64,000 nt of DNA from Schumannella luteola (GTDB lineage: Bacteria > Actinomycetota > Actinomycetes > Actinomycetales > Microbacteriaceae): contig NZ_JACBZY010000001.1 of assembly GCF_013408685.1 (NCBI RefSeq), positions 1,798,001 through 1,862,000 of the forward strand. The letters are read 5' to 3'. The notes under the pieces were generated by a model. That model ran no database searches. It saw only the letters and a list, made by a program, of their open reading frames with translations, and was not told the DNA's origin. A program made the translations under genes and the position numbers. The first letter of the stretch is position 1, and each line of letters begins with the position of its first letter. Shown here in pieces: positions 16,405-26,052 of this stretch.

Positions 16405-17514
16405 TCAGAGATCCAGCCGCCAGGCGCCCTCCGCCGCGATCGGCACGAAGCCGACCGCCTCGTTGACGTCGAGCATGAAGCGGTTCTCCTCGGCGTTGAA
16501 GGTGATCACCGCTGGGTGGCCCGGCCGGTCGCGCTGCAGCTGCTCGAGGTTGGCGAGCTTGACGAGCATGCCGAGGCGGTGGCCGCGGTGCTCGCGCAGC
16601 ACGATCGTGTCCTCCTGCGAGACGACACGGCTCGCGTCGGGCGAGGTGTCGAAGTAGGTGTAGCCGGCGAGCTCGCCGCTCGGCCGGTGCACGGCGGCGG
16701 CCACGATCGTCTCGATGCCCGACTGGGCCTGGTCGCGCTCCTCGTCGACGACGCGCTCGGCCGTGTACGGATCCTCGGGCTCCTCCATGCCCGCGCTCGG
16801 GGCGTCGGTCGACATCCGCGTCTTGAGCCGCGCGATCTCGTCGAGCCACTGGGTCGGCGTCGTGCCGATCCAGGTCACGGTGTCGTAGTCGGGGCCGGAT
16901 GCGGCGCGCGCCGCCGCCAGCCGGCTCGCCAGCTCGTCGTCGGGCATCGGCAGCTCGACCGAGCTGACCCGCTCGACCTGCTCGAGCCGAGCTCCGCGGC
17001 CGAGCGCGAACCGCACGCTCGCGTGGTCGGCGGGCAGACGGCCGACGCCGGTCGGCGGCACCAGCGCCTCCGTGCCCGCCGCGACCTCGTCGTCGGTCAC
17101 GACCGGCGCGGCGGCCCAGGCGAGCAGCTTGGTCACGCCCGACTCGCGGGCGAGCGCCTCGAGACCGTCGGCGAGCGCGGTGCCGATGCCGCGGCGGCGC
17201 ATATCCGCCGCGACCATGACATTGCAGAAGCCGGTGTCGGGCGACGACGCGGGCACGTGGATCGCGGCGCGCCCGACGACGCGCCCATCGAGCTTGGCCA
17301 GCAGCATCCGTCGGCGCTCCCAGCGCTGATTCGTCCAGGCGGGGAGCACCTCACCGGGCTGCGAGGGATCGGCGGCCCGCCCGAAGGCCTCGCGCTCGAT
17401 CGCGTTCCACAGCTCGACGGCGGCGCGGAAATCGTCGACGTCGGCGGTCGCGGTGTCGAGCGAGGCAGGGATGCGCAGTTCGACGATCTCGAGTTCGGCG
17501 GGTGCGGGGGTCAT
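16405..17514 (-). CDS. GNAT-family N-acetyltransferase with two GNAT domains
   Basis: The product is 369 residues from the ATG at 17514. The first half shows a GNAT acetyl-CoA site, FCNVMVAADMRRRGIGTALAD (about residues 98-118). The second half shows a related one, VLREHRGHRLGMLVKLANLE, followed by NAEENRFMLDVNEAVGF. Two tandem GNAT folds are common in actinobacteria (mycothiol synthase is one such protein), but this one does not let me name the substrate. An upstream GTG-rich repeat (17556-17615) lies in its 5' region. It is read away from smc. Confidence 0.85.
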   Translation of the reverse strand: MTPAPAELEIVELRIPASLDTATADVDDFRAAVELWNAIEREAFGRAADPSQPGEVLPAWTNQRWERRRMLLAKLDGRVVGRAAIHVPASSPDTGFCNVMVAADMRRRGIGTALADGLEALARESGVTKLLAWAAAPVVTDDEVAAGTEALVPPTGVGRLPADHASVRFALGRGARLEQVERVSSVELPMPDDELASRLAAARAASGPDYDTVTWIGTTPTQWLDEIARLKTRMSTDAPSAGMEEPEDPYTAERVVDEERDQAQSGIETIVAAAVHRPSGELAGYTYFDTSPDASRVVSQEDTIVLREHRGHRLGMLVKLANLEQLQRDRPGHPAVITFNAEENRFMLDVNEAVGFVPIAAEGAWRLDL

Positions 17515-17555
17515 GGTGGTCCTCCGCTGCCCGGAGGTCGTGGTGGTGCGCGGCG

Positions 17556-17615
17556 GTGGTGACAGGAGCCGTGGTGACACGGGCGGTGGTGACACGGGCG
17601 GTGGTGATAACGCCC
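17556..17615. repeat. Four 15-bp tandem repeats upstream of the GNAT gene
   Basis: Copies of GTGGTGACACGGGCG start at 17556, 17571, 17586 and 17601. The middle two are identical; the outer two are degenerate. They lie in the 246-bp gap between the divergent GNAT and smc genes and could alter spacing of the GNAT promoter. The rest of the gap shows only a TAGCGT hexamer at 17694 that may be the smc -10 box. Confidence 0.75.
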
Positions 17616-17760
17616 CTGCGCGGCGGCCGGACAGCCGACCAGGATGCCCGACAGCGCCCCGGTGAGGCAACCCGTCACGGCGAGCCGGCAGGGTAGCGTT
17701 GACCGATCATCGACCGCGGTCGGCCGGAGGCCGCGGCGTGCTTCGCGAAACGGGAGCCGC

Positions 17761-20700
17761 GTGTATCTGAAGAGCCTGACCCTCAAGGGGTTCAAGTCCT
17801 TCGCGCAGCCGACCGTGTTCGCCTTCGAGCCGGGCGTGACCTGCGTGGTCGGGCCGAACGGATCCGGCAAGTCGAACGTCGTCGACGCCCTCGCCTGGGT
17901 CATGGGCGAGCAGGGCGCGAAGACCCTGCGCGGCGGCAAGATGGAGGACGTCATCTTCGCCGGCACCTCGTCACGGGGGCCGCTCGGCCGCGCCGAGGTG
18001 ACGCTGACGATCGACAACAGCGACGGCGCGCTGCCGATCGAGTACAGCGAGGTCACGATCTCGCGCACCCTGTTCCGCAACGGCGGCAGCGAATACGCGA
18101 TCAACGGCCAGGGCTGCCGCCTGCTCGACGTGCAGGAGCTGCTGAGCGACTCCGGCCTCGGCCGCGAGATGCACGTCATCGTCGGTCAGGGGCAGTTGGA
18201 TGCGGTGCTGCGCGCCACCCCCGAAGACCGTCGCGGCTACATCGAGGAGGCCGCCGGCATCCTCAAGCACCGTCGCCGCAAGGAGAAGACGGTGCGCAAG
18301 CTCGAGGCGATGCAGACGAACCTGACGCGTCTGAGCGACCTCGCGGGCGAGATCCGCCGCCAGCTGAAGCCCCTGGGGCGTCAGGCCGAGGTCGCCCGCG
18401 AGGCGCAGACGATCGCCGCGGTCGTGCGTGATGCCCGCGCCCGCCTGCTCGCCGACGAGGTCGTGACCCTGCGTGCGCAGCTGAGCGAGATGTCGAAGAG
18501 CGAGAGCGAGCGCAAGACCGAGCGCCTGGTGCTGCAGGAGCAGCTCGACCAGGCGAAGCTGCGGCAGGGCCGTCTCGAGCAGTCGATGAGCGGCGACGAG
18601 GTGGATGCGCACCGCCGTCTCGCCTTCGGGCTCGAGCAGGCGCAGGACCGCCTGCGCTCGCTCTCGTCGATGGCGACCCAGCGCCTCACGCTGCTGAGCC
18701 AGCAGTCGGAGCTGCCGGGCATGTCGGCGACCGTGAGCACCTCGATGATCGAGGATGCGCGCGAGGAGGCTGTGCGACTGCAGGGCGAGGTGACGGTCGC
18801 CGAGGCGGCCCTGGGCAAGTCCGGCGCCGTGACCGCGACGGCGCGCGCGAACCTCGACGCCCTCGATGAGGAGATCAGCGCGCAGAGCGCCCTCGTCTCG
18901 CAGCACGACCTCGAGCAGGCCCGCCTCGGCAGCCAGGTCGAGCTCGCCTCCTCGCGGCTCGCGGCCGCCCAGCAGCAGGTCGAGCGGCAGCGCACAGCGG
19001 CCACGCAGGCCGAGGAGCGCCGAGAGCAGGCTCGCGCCGAGTTCCTCGCGGTCGACGGCGATGAGGCCGCGCCCGAGGGCGACGCGCAGATCCTCGCCGA
19101 GCAGGTGACCGAGGCCGAGGCCGAGGCGCAGCGCCTCGAGGGCGAGGTCGACGAGCTGCGGGATGCGCTGCACACGGCCGAGCGCGAGCGCGACGCCCTC
19201 GCCGCTCGCGTGAGCGCGCTGACGATGGCCGCCGACCAGCGCAGCGGATCGGGCGCGATCGCCGAGGTCGACGGCATCCGCGGGCCGGTGTCGGACGCGA
19301 TCACGGTCGAGCAGGGCTGGGAGGCGTCGATCGCAGCTGCGCTCGGCAGCCTCGCCGAGGCCGTGCTCGCCGACAGCCGTGAGGCGGCGCTCGCCGCGCT
19401 CGAGCACGTGCACCGCACCGATGCCGGCCAGGTCGAGATCGTCGTGGCGGATGCGCGCGCGGACGCGGGACCGACGGACCTGCCGCAGGGCGCGCGCTCG
19501 GCGATCGATCTCGTCGAGGCACCCGACGGGATCCGCGGACTGCTCGCCCGGGTCGTGATCGTCGACGACCTCGATGCCGCCCGCGCCGCCTGGCCCGTGC
19601 TGCGCGAGCTCGACGGCGTGACCGTCATCACCCACGATGGCGACGTGCTCGGCGAGCACGTGCTGCGCGGCGGCACCGGGGGAGCGCGCAGCCGACTCGA
19701 GCTGCTGGCCGAGCGCGACGACGCGCAGGAGCGTCTCGTCGCCGTCTCGACCGAGATCGAGCGCAGCGGCTTCGAGCTCGGTCAGCGCCGCGAGGCCCTG
19801 GCGACCGCCCGCACCGCCGCCCGCGAGGCCGCCGCCCGGCAGAAGGAGTTCGACGCCGAGCTCGCCGCGCGCAGCCAGGCGCTCGGCCGCTCGCGTGTGC
19901 AGCTCGAGGCCGCCGAGGCCGAGGCCGAACGCCTCGGCGACGGCATCGCGGCGCTCGCCGAGGCCGTGCGCGAGGCGACGACCGCCGCCGAGCGCGCCCA
20001 GGCCGAGCACGACGAGCACGCCGCGACGCCGCGCCCCATCCTCGACGTCTCCGCCCGCGACTCGCTGCTGCTCGAGCTCGAGTCGGCTCGCCAGAACGAG
20101 GTCGAGCTGCGCGTGCAGCTCGAGACCGCCCGCGAGCGCGTGCGCGCGCAGAAGGCGACCGCCGAGCAGCTGCAGAAGCAGCTCGAGGCCGAGCGCGCCG
20201 CCGCCGAGGAGGCCGCCCGCGTCGCCGTGCTGCGCCGCCACCAGATCGAGACCGCTTCTGCCGTGCTCGAGGCGCTGCCGCCGGCGATCGCCGTCGCCGA
20301 CCGCTCGGTCGCGCAGGCGCGCGAGCGTCTCGCCGTGGCCGAGCGCGAGCGCGCCGAGCAGAACGAGGAACTCAGCGGGCTGCGCGCCGCCGAGTCGGGC
20401 CTGCGCGAGAAGCTCGCCGGACTCAACGAGAACGTGCACAGCCTCGAGATGCAGGCCTACGAGAAGAAGCTGCACCTCTCGCAGCTGCTCGAGCGCGCCG
20501 CCGGCGAGCTCGGCCTCGACGAGGACGTGCTCGTGGTCGAGTACGGGCCGGATGTGCCCGTTCCGGTCGACGTGCTGGATGCGGTGGGCGTGCGCGATGC
20601 GCGGGCCGAGTCGGGCGATGACGCCGGTGACGAGGATCTCGATGGGGACGACGACCTCGCGCGCGGTGGCGCCGACGGGGTCCCCGCGGACAGCGACACC

Positions 20701-21495
20701 GCCGACGAGGACGGCGCCGACGTCGTGCCGGCCGCCGAATCCGAGGCCGCCGAGGACCCCGCCGACAGCACTGCCGACATCCGCACCGTGCCCTTCGTGC
20801 GCCGCGAGCAGCAGACCCGCCTCGCCGCCGCCGAGCGCAAGCTCGGCCTGCTCGGCCGGGTCAACCCGCTCGCGCTCGAGGAGTTCGCCGCGCTCGAGCA
20901 GCGCCACAAGTTCCTCGTCGACCAGCTCGCCGACCTCACGAAGACCCGCAAGGACCTGACGACGATCATCGAGGAGATCGACGAGAAGATGCAGGACATC
21001 TTCGCGTCGGCCTTCGAGGACACGAAGGCGGCGTTCAACCGCGTCTTCCCGATCCTGTTCCCGGGCGGAACCGGCAGCATCCTGCTCACGAACCCCGACG
21101 ACATGCTCACGACGGGCATCGAGGTCGCGGTCAAGCCGGCCGGAAAGAAGATCGAGCGGCTGTCGCTGCTCTCCGGCGGCGAGCGCTCGCTGGCCGCGGT
21201 CGCGCTGCTGATCGCGATCTTCAAGGCCCGGCCGAGCCCGTTCTACATCATGGACGAGGTCGAGGCCGCCCTCGACGACGCCAACCTCGGCCGCCTGCTG
21301 ACGATCTTCGACGACCTGCGGCAGAGCTCGCAGCTCATCGTCATCACGCACCAGAAGCGCACCATGGAGATCGCGGATGCGCTCTACGGCGTGAGCATGC
21401 GGCAGGACGGCGTCAGCGCCGTCGTCGGCCAGCGCGTGCAGACCGAGGCGGACCGCGAGAAGGCGCGCGCCGAGCTCGGCCGCGACCTCGACTGA
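17761..21495 (+). CDS. smc: Chromosome segregation ATPase SMC
   Basis: This 1244-residue protein has the full SMC layout: Walker A GPNGSGKSN at residues 31-39, two long coiled coils, a hinge at about residues 500-640, the ABC signature LSGGERSLAAVAL near 1137, and Walker B YIMDEVEAALDD at about 1162. It condenses and organises the chromosome with the ScpA/ScpB partners. The GTG at 17761 begins VYLKSLTLKGFKSF, the standard N-terminus, with GGGAG four bases before it. An unusual feature is a roughly 70-residue highly acidic insert (about residues 940-1010, rich in Asp, Glu and Ala) in the second coiled coil close to the head. Confidence 0.97.
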   Translation: MYLKSLTLKGFKSFAQPTVFAFEPGVTCVVGPNGSGKSNVVDALAWVMGEQGAKTLRGGKMEDVIFAGTSSRGPLGRAEVTLTIDNSDGALPIEYSEVTISRTLFRNGGSEYAINGQGCRLLDVQELLSDSGLGREMHVIVGQGQLDAVLRATPEDRRGYIEEAAGILKHRRRKEKTVRKLEAMQTNLTRLSDLAGEIRRQLKPLGRQAEVAREAQTIAAVVRDARARLLADEVVTLRAQLSEMSKSESERKTERLVLQEQLDQAKLRQGRLEQSMSGDEVDAHRRLAFGLEQAQDRLRSLSSMATQRLTLLSQQSELPGMSATVSTSMIEDAREEAVRLQGEVTVAEAALGKSGAVTATARANLDALDEEISAQSALVSQHDLEQARLGSQVELASSRLAAAQQQVERQRTAATQAEERREQARAEFLAVDGDEAAPEGDAQILAEQVTEAEAEAQRLEGEVDELRDALHTAERERDALAARVSALTMAADQRSGSGAIAEVDGIRGPVSDAITVEQGWEASIAAALGSLAEAVLADSREAALAALEHVHRTDAGQVEIVVADARADAGPTDLPQGARSAIDLVEAPDGIRGLLARVVIVDDLDAARAAWPVLRELDGVTVITHDGDVLGEHVLRGGTGGARSRLELLAERDDAQERLVAVSTEIERSGFELGQRREALATARTAAREAAARQKEFDAELAARSQALGRSRVQLEAAEAEAERLGDGIAALAEAVREATTAAERAQAEHDEHAATPRPILDVSARDSLLLELESARQNEVELRVQLETARERVRAQKATAEQLQKQLEAERAAAEEAARVAVLRRHQIETASAVLEALPPAIAVADRSVAQARERLAVAERERAEQNEELSGLRAAESGLREKLAGLNENVHSLEMQAYEKKLHLSQLLERAAGELGLDEDVLVVEYGPDVPVPVDVLDAVGVRDARAESGDDAGDEDLDGDDDLARGGADGVPADSDTADEDGADVVPAAESEAAEDPADSTADIRTVPFVRREQQTRLAAAERKLGLLGRVNPLALEEFAALEQRHKFLVDQLADLTKTRKDLTTIIEEIDEKMQDIFASAFEDTKAAFNRVFPILFPGGTGSILLTNPDDMLTTGIEVAVKPAGKKIERLSLLSGGERSLAAVALLIAIFKARPSPFYIMDEVEAALDDANLGRLLTIFDDLRQSSQLIVITHQKRTMEIADALYGVSMRQDGVSAVVGQRVQTEADREKARAELGRDLD

Positions 21496-21568
21496 CGGAT
21501 CTCGACTCACCGACCTCGACGACGCGGCCCGGTTTCGGCGGCCGACGCCGACCCGGCATCATGGCCCC

Positions 21569-22828
21569 ATGAGCGCCGCGCCCGACACCCGACCGTTCCC
21601 CGGCGTCGCCGGCCGCGTGCGCCGCATGATCGGGCGCGACCCGCACGAGTCCGAGCGCGCCTCCACCCCGCTCGAGCTGCTCTTCGACCTGGCCTTCGTC
21701 GTCGCCTTCGGCATCGCGGGCGAGCAGATGGCGCACGCGCTCGCCGAGGGGCACCTGTCGACGGCGCTGGGCGGCTTCGCCTTCGGGATGTTCTCGATCG
21801 TCTGGGCGTGGATCAACTTCAGCTGGTTCGCGTCGGCCTTCGACACCGACGACTGGGTCTACCGGGTCACGACCATGGTGCAGATGGTCGGCGTCGTCAT
21901 CCTCGCGCTCGGGCTCTCCGACATCTTCCACTCGCTGGAGAAGGGCCACGGCGTCGACAACACGGTCGTGGTCGCCGGCTACGTGGTGATGCGCGTCGCC
22001 ATGCTCGCGCAGTGGCTGCGCCTCGCCGCGCAGTCGCCCGAGCACCGCAAGACCGCGCTGACCTACGCCCTCGCGATCGCGATCGCCCAGGTGGGATGGG
22101 TCGTGGTCGCCGCCGTGCACCTCGCGCTGGTGCCCACGATCATCGGCTCGATGGTGCTGTTCCTCATCGAGCTCGCCGGGCCGGCGCTGAGCGAGCGGCA
22201 TCGGGCCACTCCGTGGCATCCGCACCACATCGCCGAGCGCTACGGGCTGCTCGCGCTCATCGCCCTCGGCGAGGGCGTGCTCGGCACTGTCGCCGCCGTG
22301 CAGCCGATCATCGAAGAGCACGGCTGGTCGGGCGACGCGATCGTGCTCGTCGTCGCCGGGGTCGTGCTGACCTTCGGCCTGTGGTGGGCGTACTTCGCGG
22401 TGCCGTTCGGGCACCTGCTGCATCGCAACCGCGGCGGCGCGTTCCCCTTCGGCTATCTGCACATCCTCGTGTTCGCGTCGATCGCCGCGGTCGGCGCCGG
22501 GCTGCACGTGGGCGCCTACGTGATCGAGGGCGAGGCGCACGTCGGCTACGGCGCCGCGGTGCGCGCCGTCGCGATCCCCGTCGCGGTCTTCCTGATCGTC
22601 TACCTCGGCATCGCCGACATCCTCGTGCGCCGCGTCGCCGCCGCCCAGGTCGGGGCGCTCGTGCTCGCTCTCGCGGTGCTCGCCCTCGCGGTCGTGCTGT
22701 CAGAGAGCGGCACGCCGTTCGCGCTCGACATCCTGCTCGTCGCCGCGGCGCCGTGGATCGTCGTGATCAGCACCGAGACCGTCGGCCGACGGCACTTCGC
22801 GGCCCACCTGGCGGGCGCGCAGGCCTGA
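21569..22828 (+). CDS. Low temperature requirement protein A (LtrA) family membrane protein
   Basis: This 419-residue protein has about ten or more hydrophobic helices. It has the LtrA signature near its N-terminus, ERASTPLELLFDLAFVVAFG, and another in the middle, HIAERYGLLALIALGEGVLG. LtrA was named for Listeria growth at low temperature, but the molecular function of the family is not established. The ATG at 21569 lies six bases after a CATCAT hexamer. The gene stands alone between smc and a convergent gene. Confidence 0.88.
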   Translation: MSAAPDTRPFPGVAGRVRRMIGRDPHESERASTPLELLFDLAFVVAFGIAGEQMAHALAEGHLSTALGGFAFGMFSIVWAWINFSWFASAFDTDDWVYRVTTMVQMVGVVILALGLSDIFHSLEKGHGVDNTVVVAGYVVMRVAMLAQWLRLAAQSPEHRKTALTYALAIAIAQVGWVVVAAVHLALVPTIIGSMVLFLIELAGPALSERHRATPWHPHHIAERYGLLALIALGEGVLGTVAAVQPIIEEHGWSGDAIVLVVAGVVLTFGLWWAYFAVPFGHLLHRNRGGAFPFGYLHILVFASIAAVGAGLHVGAYVIEGEAHVGYGAAVRAVAIPVAVFLIVYLGIADILVRRVAAAQVGALVLALAVLALAVVLSESGTPFALDILLVAAAPWIVVISTETVGRRHFAAHLAGAQA

Positions 22829-22860
22829 GCCGCGCAGTCGGCGGGGCGATCAGCGATCGA

Positions 22861-23748
22861 TCAGCCGATCGAGCTGAACGACACCGCCGCCACGACCACG
22901 ATGATCACGATCGCCAGCACGATCGCGGCGAACCCCGCGAGCACGGCGACGAGGATGCGGTTCACCTCGAACCAGGTCTGCGTGCGCGCATCCCAGCGCC
23001 GCATCTCGGCCGGCCTCGTCGGGCCCGGCACCGGCACCAGCTCCGCGCCGCGAGCCTGCAGGTCGAGGGCGAGCGCGGTCAGCTGCTCGCGGCTCCACAG
23101 CAGGCTCGTGAGCCAGGCGAAGCGGCGCCCCGCGCCGAGGATCATCTGGTGCGACAGCGATCCGACCGCGCCGACGCTCATCTGCCCGACGGTCACGACG
23201 CGCTGCACCTCGGCGATCGTGAAGGCCTTCGTCGGCAGCAGGCCCTGCACGATCGTGTACGCGCCGTCGCGGAACTCGATCCGACTGCGGTTAACCGCGA
23301 GCGCCGTCAGCGCGACGGTCAGCCCGGCGAGCACGACCATGGCGGCGAGGTAGAACATCCACAGTCCGCTGCGCCACTGCAGCATCGCGAGCACGCCGAA
23401 CAGCACGACGTAGAGCGCGCCGAAGGTGATGTTGATGCGCCAGTAGCGCGCCGCGACCTCGCGACTGGGGCGGAAGACGGTGCCGCCCGGCACGAAGGGC
23501 GAGGCGGATGCGGCCGGGCCCGGCAGGGGAGCGGGGCCGGGGGTCGGGGAGCTGGGCCGGCCGTACTGGGGCAGCTGAGGCTGGGGCGTGTACTGCGGGG
23601 GCGTGTACTGCGGCGGCTGCCGGCCGTCGTGCGGGTTCGGGTGCTGCCCGCCCGGATACTGCGGCGGCGGCGCGGTCGGATCGTGCTGCGCCGCCGGCGG
23701 CATCCAGCCCTGCTGGTCGGGTCGCGGATGCTGCGGGGCGTCGGTCAT
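22861..23748 (-). CDS. Proline-rich membrane protein of unknown function
   Basis: I do not recognise this 295-residue protein. Residues 1-85 are rich in Pro, Gln and Gly (with repeats such as PPQYTPPQYTPQP) and look disordered. Two hydrophobic helices follow at about 105-155. The middle part is polar, with EFRDGAYTIVQGLLPTKAFT, which could be a small PH-like (bPH2) fold. A last helix at about 265-290 anchors the C-terminus. A CAGACT hexamer lies six bases before the ATG. It follows the serine hydrolase gene by 79 bases on the same strand but may have its own promoter. Confidence 0.7.
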   Translation of the reverse strand: MTDAPQHPRPDQQGWMPPAAQHDPTAPPPQYPGGQHPNPHDGRQPPQYTPPQYTPQPQLPQYGRPSSPTPGPAPLPGPAASASPFVPGGTVFRPSREVAARYWRINITFGALYVVLFGVLAMLQWRSGLWMFYLAAMVVLAGLTVALTALAVNRSRIEFRDGAYTIVQGLLPTKAFTIAEVQRVVTVGQMSVGAVGSLSHQMILGAGRRFAWLTSLLWSREQLTALALDLQARGAELVPVPGPTRPAEMRRWDARTQTWFEVNRILVAVLAGFAAIVLAIVIIVVVAAVSFSSIG

Positions 23749-23827
23749 CGCCCCAGTCTGACGCAGAGCCGGGTCGTCGCTGAGCGGCCGCGTCGCGCTG
23801 CGCGCCGAGCCGTCGCGCCGCGGGCCG

Positions 23828-25417
23828 TCAGCGCGGGCTCACGTGCCCCGTGATCGGGCCCAGCTCGGCCGGCGCGAACCAGCCGTGCATCCGGCCCTCG
23901 ATCCGCACCGAGTCGCCGTCGACGGTCACGGCGACCGTCAGCGTCTGCGCGGTCTCGATCAACTGGATGCGCAGCCGCCACTCGTCCTCGGCCCACCCGG
24001 CGCTGACGCCGACCGGCGTCGCGGCGCCGGTGATCGCCGAGGTCGCGCCCTCGACCCAGCGGCCGTGGCCGGCGCCGAGGCGTTCGGTGCCGCTCGGAGT
24101 CTCGAGCTCGAGCGTCCAGGTCGCGCCGCCGGCGCCGTCGACCTTCGCGACAGCATCGACGCGCAGGCCGCGCAGGGGCGCGTCGCCGGCGATCACGAAG
24201 TGTCGTGCGAGCAGTGCGTCCTCCGACGGGGATGCGGCGTCACCCGGCTGCGGAGCGAGCTGCAGGCCGGTCAGCTGCGCGGGCGCCGCGGAGCCGGCAT
24301 CCCCGACTGCTCCTGCTGCTGTCGCCGACGTCGCCGCATCCGGCACGTTCCCGATGCCGGGCAGCAGCTCGGTCCAGAGCGCGTCGAGCACCGCATCCAT
24401 CGGGTCGAGCCCCGCGGTCGTGACGACGACGGTCTCGAGCTCGGGCATCACGACGATGAACTGCCCGAAGGCGCCGTCGGCGCGGTAGGCGCCGTGCCGC
24501 GATCGCCAGAACTGGAAGCCGTAGCCGAGCTCCCAGTCGCCGGGCTCGCGCTCCACGGACGCGGAACCGTCCGCATCCGCGTCGAACGGCACCAGCGCGG
24601 TCACGATCTGCGGTGACGTCGCCAGGTCGATCCACTCCGCCGGCACGAGCTGCCGTCCGTCCCACTCACCGCGCTGAAACAGCAGCTGGCCGAGCAGCGC
24701 GAGCTCCTCGGTGCGCAGGTGCAGGCCGCTGCCGCCGAGGTCGACGCCGTCGGCACTCGAGTCCCACTCGCGCGTCGTGATGCCGAGCGGGGCGAACAGG
24801 CGGTCGGCGACGAAGTCGAGCAGGCGGCCGCCCGTCAGCCGCTGCAGGACCGCGGCGACCAGGAAGGTCGTGCCGGTCGAGTAGACGAAGCGCTCGCCGG
24901 GCTTGTGATCGAGCGGCTCGTTCAGCACGAAGCGCACGGCCTCGGCCGTCGCGCGCGAGCGCACCCCGTCGAAGTCGGGTTCGGAGCAGCCGCGGCTCAT
25001 CGTCAGCAGGTGCCGCACCGTGAGCCGCTGCAGCCGCTCGCTCGGCTGGGCGGGCGCGTGCTCGGGCAGCAGGTCGATCACCCGGTCGTCGAGGCCGAGC
25101 AGTCCCTCGTCGATCGCGATGCCGACGGCGAGCGAGGTGACGCTCTTGCTGACCGAGTTGAGGGTGTGCGGCAGCTCGGCGCGGTACGGCGCCCACCAGC
25201 CCTCGCCCACGACCTGCCCGCGGCGCACGACCATGAGGCTGTGCACGCCGCCGATGCGGGTGAGGGATGCGGCGAGCCGCTCGATCGCGGCCGGGTCGAC
25301 GCCCAGCGCGGCCGGGTGCGACCGCGGCAGTCGACCCGCCGTCAAGCTGCCGACGGCACCGACACCGGCATCGGTGACGCCGCTCTCCGCGGAACGGTCG
25401 GCCGCCGCGCCGCTCAT
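23828..25417 (-). CDS. Serine hydrolase, beta-lactamase/penicillin-binding type (class C-like)
   Basis: This 529-residue protein has the active-site motif SVSK at residues 88-91 (LNSVSKSVTSLAVG), a later Tyr motif in RFVYSTGTTFLVA, and GAFGQFIVVMPELETVVVT near residue 300. No signal peptide is visible, so it is probably cytoplasmic and an esterase or amidase rather than a true beta-lactamase. The C-terminal 170 residues form an extra beta-rich domain. Its start overlaps the preceding phosphatase gene by four bases, so translation is coupled. Substrate unknown. Confidence 0.85.
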   Translation of the reverse strand: MSGAAADRSAESGVTDAGVGAVGSLTAGRLPRSHPAALGVDPAAIERLAASLTRIGGVHSLMVVRRGQVVGEGWWAPYRAELPHTLNSVSKSVTSLAVGIAIDEGLLGLDDRVIDLLPEHAPAQPSERLQRLTVRHLLTMSRGCSEPDFDGVRSRATAEAVRFVLNEPLDHKPGERFVYSTGTTFLVAAVLQRLTGGRLLDFVADRLFAPLGITTREWDSSADGVDLGGSGLHLRTEELALLGQLLFQRGEWDGRQLVPAEWIDLATSPQIVTALVPFDADADGSASVEREPGDWELGYGFQFWRSRHGAYRADGAFGQFIVVMPELETVVVTTAGLDPMDAVLDALWTELLPGIGNVPDAATSATAAGAVGDAGSAAPAQLTGLQLAPQPGDAASPSEDALLARHFVIAGDAPLRGLRVDAVAKVDGAGGATWTLELETPSGTERLGAGHGRWVEGATSAITGAATPVGVSAGWAEDEWRLRIQLIETAQTLTVAVTVDGDSVRIEGRMHGWFAPAELGPITGHVSPR

Positions 25418-26052
25418 GCCGCCGCGCCGCCCTCCGGGTCGGCCGCGGCGGAGCTCGGCGCGAGCTCGATGCCGTTGACCGTGCGCACCCGCCAGGCGAC
25501 GGAAGCGGAGCCGATCACGTCGTCAGCCGCCGCCTCCGCGCTCTCGAGCAGCGACACCGTCGCGTTCTCGATCGTGTCGACCTTGAAGCCGACCAGGTCG
25601 CTCAGCGTGTAGCGGATGATCGTGCCGTGGCAGACGACCACCACATCCTCACCCGGGTGATCGGCGGCGATCTGCGCGAGGGCGCGGTGACCGCGCACCA
25701 CGACCGAGTCGAGGGTCTCGACGCTCGGCTCGCTCTTGCCCGGCCAGAGCCGCTCGACCTCGGCCTCGCTGCGGCCCTCGAGCACGCTGTAGTCGCGCTC
25801 GATCAGGTCGTCGTAGGCGCCGGCGAACGGGATGCCGAGCCCCTCGGCCACGATCTCGGCGGTCACGCGGGCGCGGGCGAGCGGCGAGCTCACCACGACG
25901 GTCCACGGGATGCCGGCCTCGCGCAGCACGGGGATCGCGTCGTGCGCCTGCTGACGTCCGGTCGCGTTGAGCGGGGTGTCGCTCGAACCCTGCAGCAGAC
26001 CCTGCAGGTTCCAGTCGGTCTGGCCGTGGCGGATGAGCGCGAGCGTGGTCAC
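25414..26052 (-). CDS. Histidine phosphatase family protein (second of a tandem pair)
   Basis: The 212-residue product starts at the GTG at 26052 and opens with the catalytic motif LIRHGQTDWN. The second histidine lies in VVVCHGTIIRY. The family includes cofactor-dependent phosphoglycerate mutases and broad-specificity phosphatases of the PhoE/GpmB type; length and motifs fit the latter. It is closely similar to the next gene upstream (LIRHGQTDWN against LVRHGETDWN, both followed by LLQGSS or LMQGSS), so the pair arose by duplication. Four-base overlaps join it to both neighbours. Confidence 0.88.
   Translation of the reverse strand: MTTLALIRHGQTDWNLQGLLQGSSDTPLNATGRQQAHDAIPVLREAGIPWTVVVSSPLARARVTAEIVAEGLGIPFAGAYDDLIERDYSVLEGRSEAEVERLWPGKSEPSVETLDSVVVRGHRALAQIAADHPGEDVVVVCHGTIIRYTLSDLVGFKVDTIENATVSLLESAEAAADDVIGSASVAWRVRTVNGIELAPSSAAADPEGGAAA

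Noticed and set aside
17971-21510. A 1179-codon open frame on the minus strand inside smc.
   Set aside because: It is the antisense shadow of smc caused by high GC at third positions. The translation has a shadow-like composition (Leu, Arg, Gly, Ala), while the plus strand gives a perfect SMC protein.
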